NCBI RefSeq assembly: GCF_000003815.2
Contig: NC_049987.1
Location: 23,915,868-23,979,867, forward strand
Length of the DNA stretch: 64,000 nt
Direction of reading: 5' to 3'
Source of the DNA: Branchiostoma floridae
Taxonomy: Eukaryota; Chordata; Leptocardii; Amphioxiformes; Branchiostomatidae
Made by a program: the position numbers and the translations under genes. Each line of letters starts with the position of its first letter. Position 1 is the first letter of the stretch. Of the stretch, positions 37,063 through 49,000 are shown piece by piece. The notes under the pieces were generated by a model. It saw only the letters and a program-made list of their open reading frames with translations, did not search any database and was not told the origin of the DNA.

Positions 37063-39041
37063 AGAGAGAAATAGATACACTAACTATCAATGCAAACCTA
37101 TTATAAAAGGCAAATGATGCCGCTATCAATAACATTGCTGCCAAATAGGCCAGTTAGTCTTACTTGTTCATGGGTGTCAATGATGAAAGATTTGAATCTT
37201 TGCTATAGAACCCTGGACTGATATTATTTGTCTACAGGAAGAAAAATATACTGAGCGATTTCTTTTATAGTAATTGGGATGATTTTGTTTTCATGTCTTG
37301 TCTGATTAAGGCGAAAACCTAACCACTTGCTGGTGGTGATGACACAAGCGATCTGTACTAGAACTGCAGAGACGGTACAAAATTAACAGTCGTGATTATG
37401 TGTCTCCATCTGCGTCTATCGGTACATATTGTATCATTTTACCAGATTAACCCGCGAAAACTGCTAATTCCTACATCTTTAACTACATGGTCTTTAACAA
37501 CCCCGTTAGTCCCTCCGAATATTGACATATTTAGGATTCATTAACGAAGTAGAAAATGTCACTCAAATGCAACATGGTACCTGGTACATAATGTGCGACC
37601 CCTTGCGACCAACTGATTATTGCATTACTACAAATCAAAGGGACAGCCCCAGGATTTACTTTGTTACGTAAATCATACTTTCAAATTCTCACCTATAATT
37701 CGTACTGATAGAATGACGACGCATATACAGGCATTACAGTTTGGCCTTTATTTCATTTTCAAATGTTAAGCGTGTACAAATAGTGGTTAAAAGCAGTCCT
37801 TATTGCGCACGACATGATCACAGTTATTACCTTTAATATTAGTTATGTACATATCCTACGGCATAACTACCAGTAGATGTTGTTGGTATTACTATGATTG
37901 CGAATTGATGAGACATATTCACGACAATTTTTCGGTCAAAGTTGTCTCTTAATTGTGTTGAGAATTTGCTACGTCACACTAATAACAAGTAACACGCCTT
38001 ACTTACTAATTTTATAATCACAAATACAGTACGATCTGTTACACACGACCACACCACAACCATTCGCTGACTACGTCTAAACCATTAACGTTACACTAGC
38101 TATGCACTGTTTAGTTACCGTAAGCTGCATCACAAAGGACAAATATCTAAGGTCAGGTATCCAAAAACCACAATGTTTTTCAGGACAAAACATTTTTTGT
38201 CTATCAACGGGTAAACCTGGAACAGGTAGTAGCTGCTATCTTAAAGCAGGGATCGAAATACTTTTTCTGCACATGTGCAAGTAACATTGAAATTTACCTG
38301 TACCTGACAAATTTTACCTGCACAACTATGAACTTAAGAATTATGAATCATACTAAAATTGTTCAGGAACCATGCAGTGCTATATTCTTTCATACTACAA
38401 TGCAGCTAATAACAATCCATACACACCTAGATCATAGGACATTTATGTAAAACCCAGTACATGGACCAGTGCAGGTTAGGTGCAGGTAGACACCAGAAAA
38501 ACCTGCACAACTCCAATTTTACCTGCACTAACCTGCCTATGCAGGTGATATTTCCAGCCCTGTTCAAGTGTAAACTTGCAACCGGGCAGCTCCAATAGTA
38601 AATCATTTACGCATATACTCTGAGACAAGCCCCCATCCCCCAAAGCCTTGAAGTCCCTTCCAACCAATACGTACAATCACCAATGTAGATCCTTATAATC
38701 AATTAATAAAGGTGTGGCATCAATGTGACATCAAAAATGGATGGTCTGATGCTGTCTAGTGATGAATATCTGAAACTCCGGTACAGTCTAGAGTCTAGAC
38801 AACGTGACGCCACTTTCTTGGAAATAATCTTAGGGGTATGATTACTTTAAGTCACGAAGCGTCATTTCAGGATATTACAGATTATTCTCTATCTTGTCAA
38901 AGTTCTGCATTCAAGTCCGCAGTATCTATTCAGACATATGATGAGCATCGTCTTCTTTCCTTGATTTTATGATAGTTATTTGCTCTTGACCTGCTTTTCA
39001 CACCCGATGATGTAAATGCCATGAAATGGCTCCTCCTTCTG
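37063..39041. other. Spacer between gene C and gene D
   Basis: It holds the possible hAT-type MITE (38247-38562). The sequence does not match the other intergenic spacers, consistent with gene C having a different 3' end. No gene was seen. Confidence 0.5.
38247..38562. mobile_element. Possible hAT-type MITE
   Basis: The left end is CAGGGATCGAAATA and the right end, read inward on the minus strand, is CAGGGCTGGAAATA, giving imperfect terminal inverted repeats of the hAT style. The interior has repeated ACCTGCAC motifs and no coding sequence. Flanking 8-base duplications are not clear. Confidence 0.5.
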
Positions 39042-42000
39042 TTACACAGAGTAAGGAGGAAGAGACGAGGAGTGGACCAAACCTGGAAAAGATAAATCAT
39101 TGATGTATCAAATAGCAAAGTATAATACAAAATGTAATACAAGTATAAGAGTCAGATACAGTTGAGAGATTCAAACGGCATTGTCTAAGACTAATGATTT
39201 TTTCGTTCGTTTTTTTTTTTTTTTTTTTATTTTTCCAACGGTTTCTAAGTTATCATTGGAAGACAGAAAATATATGTTCAACAGAAATGTACCCGAGTAG
39301 GACAGTCCCACGGACTCCCATTTCTTGTCCCCCCGAGGCGGAGGGCGCGGTTTGAGAGTCCCGTACATCTCCTGTAGCTCCTGTAGGTCCTCCACACCGG
39401 AGTCAATGGTGCCGGTCTGGTACACGTACTTCGGCACGGGCGGCATCGGGCGGGACGCTGGCAGCTCAAGGGGGTCTGAAAATAGCACAGCGACTCGGGC
39501 AGTTAAATGTTGGGCCCATAACTTCTCTGGTGTTGTTTCTGTCCAATCTCGATTTAGCGGCAATTTCTATCTTACCAAAATATGCTGATGTCGGCCATGG
39601 GAGTATATCGTATAATAGTCCTCATCAACTTTACCGCATTTCGTGTATACAACCGCAATATATAAGGGCTCTTTCTCGACTACGTAGTAACGTTTAGAAA
39701 TTATTGAAGTGTTAACTGTAAAAGAGCCATGCGATTACAGTACAATTTCTTTGGACGTTGAAAGCATACTTTAGATATACGGCAAAGTTAGTTGCACCCA
39801 TACCGTCTATATGAGACGTGCATATCCAGCCCTTTCTCTTAGCGATGAACACCAGAAGCGCCGCCAGTGTCACCAGTAGTATCGCCCCGGCAGCGATAGA
39901 AGTGATGACGATAACGTTGGGGATAAACTCTGTGGAGCAGTTTACAATATTTAGCTGTATAAACGTATGTGTTACAAAATGTTCAAACACGTCAGTAGTG
40001 CAGCTGTCAAAATTTGATGAACTATCCTATTTCCATCAAAAATATTTTGTACAGTCTACATTTCTGCTACGGGTCAATATTGCAAGAAGAAATACAAGCT
40101 GTACAGTAGTAATGTTTTCGTGTGTGTGTGTTTGTGGCCGAAGACGATAAATAAGGAATGCGTACGCGGATTGCCTTTATATTTGATTGTGGGAAAGTCT
40201 CCAAGTCGATCAAACCTTGAAAGCTACGTTTTGGGCTCAAAGCAACTTGTAATGGTTCTGAAGCGGAACTTTCGGTGTTAATATCTCGTGAAAAACAAAA
40301 TGCTATTTGACTAGACATGTCGTAGTACCTTCGATCTCCACGTGAATATTCCGCATGACCGACCCAAACATGTTCGTTGTCTTACAGACATAATCTCCAC
40401 CATCCTTCACGCCAACATCCGGGATACTCAGTGTTGACGTCATCTTCTGGTTTCTCCTAGTCGTCACGATGTGAGAAGTGGTGCTGTCTAGTTCTGTCTC
40501 CATCCCGTACTTGTTTCTCCATATCCATGCGACATTAGACGGTAAAGGGTCGGCAGAAACCGCACAATCAAGTCGGACTGTTTCTCCAGCTGCTGCAGAC
40601 AGCATCGCCGAGTTTCCGTGTCCATCAAGATATGGCTTTCCTGTACAATAGCATAAGTAGCATAGTTGTCCTCTGTCAGCAAGGCTAGCATTTTGTTATA
40701 GTTACAGTGTTGAACAGCCACACCGATGAATAAAGAATAAATATTTCAAAGTACACGTTGACAAATTTGAATATAACTTTATGTCTATGGACACTCGAAT
40801 TACATACTACAGTAACTGTTTGATGAGTAGAATGAGTATTACATTCTAGTAAGATCTCTATATCATGCCAATCTTAGTTGTCCTTCCAGATATGGTTTTC
40901 CTGTGGAGAGTCATACATGTTCTTGAAGTTATATCTTGAAGGACTTGAACATATGGCTAATTAGCAATACATGCGTTAAAATGTTTGACATGCACTATCA
41001 GCGAGTAATACCTATTGTAAGTCTTTCAATAGGTACATAAGGTTGATAAGTCACCTGGGAACAACGTTCTCTGTACACTACAAAATTTTTTATTAAAGAC
41101 TGACTTTTCAGTGACTTTATCTAGCCTCCCAACCATTCTTAAGGCAACATTGGCCCATAAGATTCTAAATCAGTACAATTGTGCATCAGGTTATCACTTC
41201 TACGGCACTAACCTATGACATCGATGTGTACATCCTTGGTGCTTTGTGCAAATCCGTTGCTAATAGCGACGCACTGGTACGTCCCCTCCACGTCATAGCT
41301 CACCCGGTGGAACCGGAGCGGGTTTTCCCAGTACAAGTTTGTATCCTTCCGCCACCACTTCACTCTCGGTGTCGGATTTCCCTCCGCCAAACAGTCCAAG
41401 GAGAAGTCATCATCCCCTTGCTGAACGGTGATCTTATTCTCCATGGAAGGATCAACCCTTGGCGGGTCTGCAGAATAAAATCCAAGGGTCATATCAGTTT
41501 AGATGTCTCCTTATGTCAATATTGGCTATGGTCAAATTCTACTTAACATCCCTACAGTTTCCGATATGGCTAAATATCCCTATACGAGAATGCCCGTCTC
41601 TGCTACATAGGGCACGTCTGTAAGCTGACTCAGGTCTAGTGCAAAGTTCCTTTCTCCAATCCGATGTTTATGTTCATGTATACGGATGTTGTACGTACAC
41701 AGCACGTCTAGCGACACAGTCCCCACAGCCATGGGAAGCACTCCGTTGTCTGCTGTACACTGATAAATCCCTGCGTCTTGCCGAGACGTACTGGGGAGCC
41801 GGAAAGTGCCCTTCCTGCATTACATATGGGAAATGTTAGGTAGTTTTTCATGAAATCACTTCACAACCTTTGTTCATGTAATTTTGTGCTATTTAGGGCC
41901 AAACTAAAACAATGGTCCTAGCAGTAAAGTTTGACCAGAGGAAATAATGGATTACCAAACACGCAAACACACAGAGAGAGGGAGACACACACACACACAC

Positions 42001-43480
42001 ACACAAACACACACCACACAGCACATAAAGGTTACTACTTACAGTACAGCAGCTAAAGACACTCCTCACAAAGATCCTTACCCGTTGTCCCCATCCGGAA
42101 CAGGACGACCCTGTATTGTCCAGGTGATGCTCGCAGAAGGATTGCTGTCAACCAGGCAGGATAAAACTGCAGGATCCCCCTCTTTGACTCGAACCGACGT
42201 GGTTGGAACAGATATACTTGGCGGATCTTTGACGAAAACAAGATATTTGTTGTAGAATGTGTTAGATAAGGGTGCAATAAAGATTATAACTTATTAAGTT
42301 TAAACAAATTTGTTTCAATAATAAAGATTTTGAGCTTGCAGCTTGTAAAGTGGCAAGATGACATGTGGCAAAGATCACTTTAATGCTTATTTGCGCTGCT
42401 ATGATCTGCGTTGATAAGATCAGCTTGATAAGATCAAGCTACTTACAATTCACCTGTATGACAGCCCACGATTCCTTAGCAGAAGTTATCTCCGGAAACG
42501 GCTGGCTGGCTCTGCAGGTCAGGTTCATGCCGTTATCCCATCTGGTCGGACGCCGGAGGATCAGGTTAGCTTCAATTTGATCTCCCCGTTGTTGCCGTCT
42601 CACGTACCGCTCCGTAACCGCCTCCGTGCCGTTGTACCAGGTGAGCTGAGGAGGCGGGTTTCCTCCTGAAGACGTACAGCTGAGCTCCAGCTGCTGCCCC
42701 GCCGTGCCGGGCACTTCTGCACCGCTCAGGGTGGGCGGCTGGGGCACTGGCACTGGAATGTGTTTTGACGATACATGAAACGCTTTAGGTGCAAATCCAA
42801 TTATTTTCCACCAATCACATTTATAAGAAAATGCTCCAAGTGAAAATTAGAGGAAACAGAAAATTAACATAAAGCATTTACCTACCCACAACAGTCAACT
42901 TTACTTCTTTAGGAGACAGGCCAAAGATGTTACACATGTAAGGTCCCGCGTCCTCCAAGCGAGCGTCTTGAATCTGTAAATGAAATTCTCCTCTCTGCGC
43001 GTCACCAACAACCTGCACATATGTAAATGATCTACTGATGAGCTTATAGAATGATGTTATCAGGCTGAAAAATCACTCAATAAACAGTTTCTTTATTCAT
43101 AACCAGTTACCATGTCAACAATGTTATACCACATAAAAATCATAATCATATACGTGGTCCCAATATAAGGTATTTTCATATATTAAAAATAATATAGTAA
43201 GTGTACATTTTGTATATTCTATTTGGGATACGCTTAACGTCATCCAAGGCACGCATGTAAGACAGCAAATTGCGACATCGATAACAAAACTATGTAACCT
43301 GGTGGCGCGGGTAATTAGGATTTACTCTTCGGCCGGACGCGATAGCTCTCATGTCAGGTGGTCCGCTCCAAATTACAACATCCTCTGGCGACAGTCCGCG
43401 GAAACTGCAGCGAAGAATAGCCGTATTCCCCAGTAGGACTGCAGTGGGCGCTGGAACCTCATTGAAACTGACACCCCAAG
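39042..43480 (-). CDS. Gene C: five-Ig Kirrel/nephrin-like receptor, signal-peptide exon not found
   Basis: Exons: 43299-43480 and 42886-43012 (D1), 42447-42752 (D2), 42082-42226 and 41699-41814 (D3), 41213-41467 (D4), 40329-40640 (D5), 39804-39929 (helix followed by RKGWIC), 39293-39475 (main tail), 39042-39082 (last exon: LVHSSSLPPYSV then TAA). These join in one frame to 598 codons including the stop. D5 and the helix (IAAGAILLVTLAALLV) group with gene E and differ from A, B and D, yet the tail exon matches the others almost base for base. The protein ends in YSV, which fits a class II PDZ ligand pattern, and the tail is shorter than in the other genes. No exon with a signal peptide and a phase-1 donor was found upstream, although the shared promoter module is present at 44429. 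It may be damaged at its 5' end or use a first exon I cannot see. Confidence 0.82.
39211..39228. repeat. Poly-T run
   Basis: Eighteen consecutive T within the last intron of gene C. Confidence 0.9.
40875..40900 (-). pseudogene. Remnant of a D5 exon start with acceptor, gene C intron 7
   Basis: The minus strand shows CTCCACAG followed by GAAAACCATATCTGGAAGGA, which resembles the first bases of D5 exons (GKPYL/GKPTLEG). The similarity fades after about 25 bases. It lies 235 bases upstream of the real D5 exon and could act as a decoy acceptor. Confidence 0.45.
41984..42015. repeat. (CA)n microsatellite
   Basis: CA dinucleotides with one interruption, in gene C between the two D3 exons. Confidence 0.9.
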
Positions 43481-44428
43481 CTTGGATGGAGATATAAAGA
43501 GTGTTAGCAGCAAATCATACATTTTATAGTAAATTATACACTATAAAAAATAGCACTTCGCCTTTTGATTTGAAAGTTACTCATATCAACCGACATATCT
43601 TAGGTATCAATTGTAATGAATCTACTTGTAAATATGACTATATTGGTAATCTGGAATCATGTATTGCAAAAGGATTAGATGACCTATGATGGAACCCATC
43701 GTGGCGAGGTTGTAGGTTGCCGGGTCAATTAGAGAGCCTTCAATGCAGGTTCTGCACGCTTGCTATCTCACAACAGGCACTCTAAAAGTAATCTTCGGGC
43801 AGAGAAATCATGATCATTTGCAACAGTATCTGCATTATTGGTTCAAGGTTAGAGCTAAGCCTGATGTAACCTTGGCTATTCACGGAGGCTCGTTACACTC
43901 AGGGACTGAACTGAACATGAAATATGCAACTGCTTTTCCTCTCATTATTGATTTTCAAATACTTAAAAGGACCTGGTTCTTTCAATATCTTTGTATAATT
44001 TTTTTTTTAATTTAGCACAAACTGAAAGATATATCAAATCAACCAGGTGCATTAATACTTTTACATGTTACGCTTTCACAACTGTCAATTTTCCTTCAAG
44101 TTAGAATTGATCACTTCTACTCTCTATTATTGTCCGGGTTACCGTTTCACAATAACGAGAACAGAAATGTCAAACATTAAGTACATGTGATTGATGGTGG
44201 TTTTGGAGCAATGATCCTATCGTGTAATTCCCGTCCTCAGAGATGGCAGAACAGAAAGCTGTCAGTGAGCTGGTGGTGCGATATGATTTCTTATTTACCC
44301 ATGGTTTGGTTCTAATGGACCAGAAGACTGAATAGGTTTGTCTGTCAGATTTCTGTAAAAGACGGCTATGTGAGAAGATGGTATCGTCTCTTGGCGAATC
44401 AATTGATGATATAAACACAATCAAGCAA

Positions 44429-44686
44429 GCGTCTCATCTGCCTGTTCACAGCCCGATCCAGTGTGTATCAGTCCGCGCACACCCACAGACCCAGGTTCTA
44501 ACTGAAAGCCTTCTGCGGCCCTCGGGGAAAGCTGAACACATTAGTTCGGCTGGAAGATGCAAGTAATGTGTTCCAATTACATTATGTCATCCATAATGCA
44601 TAGCCTAAGTCAGTTAGTAAAGATTTGGTGCACAACTTCCAGGAACAATCACATCAGCAACTTGCAGAAGGCTGCATATTCGTCTG
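44429..44686 (-). promoter_or_regulatory. Shared 258-base upstream module, gene C copy
   Basis: This copy has the same length and both inverted repeats, with a few substitutions. It lies about 950 bases upstream of the first recognised gene C exon. At the expected start-codon distance (127 bases) there is only an ATG followed at once by a donor-like GGTAAAT at 44299-44302, with no signal-peptide coding sequence. Confidence 0.55.
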
Positions 44687-45112
44687 CGCGAAGAATCAAA
44701 ATGCTCACCCTAATAAGGAAGCAGTGCTTGTGAAGATGATGTTATTGATAACTTATCAACAAATTTGTAGAATATCATAAATGCCAAAAGCTTTTGGACC
44801 TTGATAATACGCGCATTTCAAAGCTATATTTAATGCAAAACATGCATATTTTTCAAGTTAACGAATGATTGAATGATCCACAAGAAATTTGAGGCTTGTC
44901 CGTCCTAAAATGGGGTCATAGAGATAATGTCATTTAGCGGATGCTTTAGTTTAAATACGTTTTCTAGGGATGAGAGTGATGTGCAGTGAGGACGCCTGCG
45001 GTCACTGTTGTTACTGCAGGCTTGAGTTACCATCCATTAGAAGATGGGACTTAATCTATGTGATAGGATGGATGGTCGATATGAGACATCGCTTTTGAGC
45101 AGATAAGTATTC

Positions 45113-45118
45113 TTTATT
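45113..45118 (-). terminator. Candidate poly(A) signal of gene B
   Basis: AATAAA on the minus strand about 0.9 kb after the tentative last exon of gene B, in the context shared with genes A and D. Confidence 0.4.
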
Positions 45119-46002
45119 ACTTAAGTAGCGCCACATTAGACAGTAAGTAGTAAGGGAAAGGGGTTGTTACCCTGTAAGGCGAGGCATAACCCCAACGGTG
45201 CTGTATAACACCGTATGTCTCTACTACTACTACTACTACTAGACAGTACATACACACCATGTACTCTGTTTTCATGCTCCTGCACAAAAGAAACAGCTGA
45301 AATCGGGGCATACTTAAAGGCAGCGATGCTCAGATCATACCCTCGATTTTACTCGTTTCCATCAGACATAATGCTTGAACTGAAACCTCGTGCAATACAT
45401 GAGACGTTGTGACTGGAATATATTTGCTTAGTTGCAACGTTTCATGATGGAAGACTTATGACTAGGATATAGGAAGCAATAACATACACATACCTCCACA
45501 TTTAGGAAACCACATGGCATCACATGCGTTAGCAAGCTAACATAACATATGCTTGTAATTTTTATTGTACATTAGATACGAGTTATCAAATTGGTGCGTC
45601 TTAAACAACGTTTAATAACTTCATGTATTTTGTAATACATGGCTCGATTGCACTTCACATCAAGATCTAGACTACTACGATATAGGTATACGATGTATAT
45701 AAGCTTTTTCAAAATTGTTCAAATATCTATTTCTAGTCCATAATCACTCATAGATGCTATAAGAAAAAATCACGCTATTGTTACATTTTGCACATTTCCA
45801 ATTAGTATTGTGCAATAGTAGTTTCAACAATCTACTATTAGGTAGATATTTGTTAGATTACAAAGTGTCACATCTAGTTAAACGTCCAAATAACTTTCGC
45901 AGCGAAGTGAATGCGATGGAAAAGGACACAGCCTTTCATGCAATCATTTCTTTGGATTTCATCTTATGACAGACGAAGAACATCAGCATTCAGCCATCGT
46001 CA

Positions 46003-49000
46003 TTATACAGCTGCAGAGCATCTCCGTTTCCTCCCTTCATTCGTAAACTTCAGATGCCACTAAACCAACGGCAACAGACTAGAAGACATACAATAGAAAC
46101 AATTATGATAGTTAGGTTTATGCATGGAATATGACTTTGCTCAGTTCGAGTTGTAGACGTAAAGTTACTGGTATACATGGAGTGACGAGATCCATAGTTG
46201 CCAGCTTAATGGATCAACTGTATGTTTTAATATTGAAATATATATCATGTCCAAAACACTTTTTTTTCTTAAACTATAAAATTTTCAAAACAACAACAAG
46301 CATACTTAAATGAGATTACCAGATTGCAACACTCAAGTTAAACACAGTTTTAGTAAAATAAAGTTTGACACTGGAGCATGATTTAATTCACATTTTTGCC
46401 TGAGAAAACGGCGTACCTGAACTGTGATTGGTGCAACATTCCAGTGGGCAGGGTCGTAACGACGGGACCATTCTTCTGTGGGGTACGGAGGGAGGGATGT
46501 CGAGTGGACTAATGGTCCTGAGAAAAAAAACTACATCGTCATCTTTTCAAGAACTATAATTGAAGATGCACTACTTAAAGATCAACTTTGAATCAAAGAA
46601 GACTAAAATGATGCTACTTGAATAAGTGAAAATTGTATTTTTATGAATGAATAAACACCTGAGTGAAGTGAGAAAAGTTATGTCAAATTTCTTTCCAATG
46701 GGTCCAAGGTCGGTAGCAAATCACACTTGAACCGAGGCCTTCTAGGTTCCTGGCCAAATATCGTGCTGTTAGGCAACACAACCCTAGTGCTGTCATAGTT
46801 AGACTTGCTCTAAGACTTACGTTAAGAAAAGCCCCCAATTGATACGGTAACCTACCTGCATTCGGGAGTCGTGCCGATGTCCAGTCCGTGTCCCCCCGTG
46901 GCGGAGGGCGCGGTTTGAGAGTCCCGTACATCTCCTGTAGCTCCTGTAGGTCCTCCACACCGGAGTCAATGGTGCCGGTCTGGTACACGTACTTCGGCAC
47001 GGGCGGCATCGGGCGGGACACTGGGACTCGGAAAGGTTCTGAGAACAACAGATGCCCTGATACTTAAATCAAATTCATCGACAAGGTAATGTTGGTGAGA
47101 GTAATAACGGTTACGATTGATGCCTCTATGGCTAAATGAGTTGCAGCTCCTGGTTCCGATTAGTTGACAACGGAGGAAACTGCTGACTTAGGTGCCATTG
47201 GGCACTACAGGGTTTTCGACAAACGACAATTACGGTTACATGTATCATTCATGCAAATACAGACACGTACCCTTGGACAGTGCAGACTAACATGCATATA
47301 CTGATATCAGAAAGACCATACCATCTATGTGAGACTTGCAGATCCAGCCCCTTTTCTTTGCATAGATCACCAGAACAACTGCAGTTGTGACCAGTAATAT
47401 GGCACCAGCAGAGACAGACGCTATAATGATCATCTTAGGTAAGGACCCTTTACGGAAAAAGAGAAGGATATGAAGAGTATTCACAAGGCATAAGTTAGTC
47501 AAGCAACTAAATAGATTTTGAAAACAGGCGTTTCAAGTAGTAACGTTATACCATACCTTCACACCTTCATCTAAAAAAATTGGCATTATTTCAAAAGAGG
47601 AACTATGAGGCTATCTACATTAAGCCCATCGCCTGTACCTTACCAGAGACGGCCAGACATCATGTATAGGTTTCCGGTCATTTCAACTTAAAAGGGTTAG
47701 AGGACAGAGGTCAAGTTGTTAGAAAGTTGTTGGTAACTGCGTATCGAAGTAACGAGTCAATTCTTAGTATTTCTATTACATTCATAGATGAACCTCCATA
47801 AGAATCTTAACCTGTGATGTCAAGACGAATATTCCGTCTGACAGATCCGAAGACGTTCGACGCCGTGCAGATGTAGTTCCCGCTGTTCTTCACAGTGACG
47901 TCAGGTATGGTCAGTGCTGACGTCATTCCCTGGCCCTCCTCATTGATAACTATGTTACTGCTCACACCCGCTGATAGTTCCTTCTCTGCTCCATCGTCAT
48001 CTCTCCAGATCCAGCTGATTTTAGACGGCAATGGGTCAGCAGCAACCGTGCAGCTCATTCGAACTGCTTCTCCCACCGCGGCAGATATTGGTGATGAGCC
48101 TGTCTTCCTTTGCAGTATGGGTTTTCCTGAACGAAAGACCGATAAATTTTGCTTAATGTATATGAGTTTTTAATGATCATGACATTTGTATCTATGAAAT
48201 ATGGTATTTAGAAATGTGGACGTTATGACCTCCGTACATGATTTCGTCAGATTGGATAATCACAGGAGAACAATCTTCTAACCAGCCAGGACTTGCCCGA
48301 AGAAAATGACAAGCAGTCACCCAAAATTTGGCTTTGACTTTTATGTCTTACGGTTAGAATAAAGACCCTTACTGTCCCTGGACATAATGATGCCCGACAA
48401 AAGCAGGCACATAGCGTTTCTGTAATCATACTACTTTGTATGATAACGCTTCAATACAATGGCTTTCAACTAACCCACTACATCGATGAAGGTGTCTCTA
48501 GCCTCCAGAGGGAATCCGTCGCTTGTGGCGACGCACTGATACGTCCCCTCCACGTCATAGCTCACCCGGTGGAACCGGAGCGGGTTTTCCCAGTACAAGT
48601 TTGTATCCTTCCGCCGCCACCGTACCCGCGGTTCCGGATTGCCGTCCGCCAGACATTTCAAAGAGAAGCCATCGTTGCCTTGCTGGACGGTAACCTTCTT
48701 CTCCATGGAGGGATCGATTAACGGGCGGTCTGCACATCAGAAAAGGTTGTGATAGCTACAAGCATAATGTCATATTTACTAGCCATTTCTGTGAAACGTG
48801 CAAGCTTAACACAGCACGAAAACAACTATTTAAGCAAAGTTTCAGAGATACGTATAAAAACCTTAAAGGCGGAGAAATATTTCAGAAGATTTTAAGATCT
48901 ATTAAAGGCATCGGAAACATACATCTGGCCTTTACGTAAGATTTCAGCGTTTGTAAATGTAACTTAATCTGTCGTGTTTCTTTACGTGAATTTTACATGT

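Noticed and set aside
48440-48721. Plus-strand frames opposite D4 and D5 exons (e.g. also 60541-60840, 47895-48173)
   Set aside because: They are shadows of Ig exons caused by conserved codon use on the other strand.
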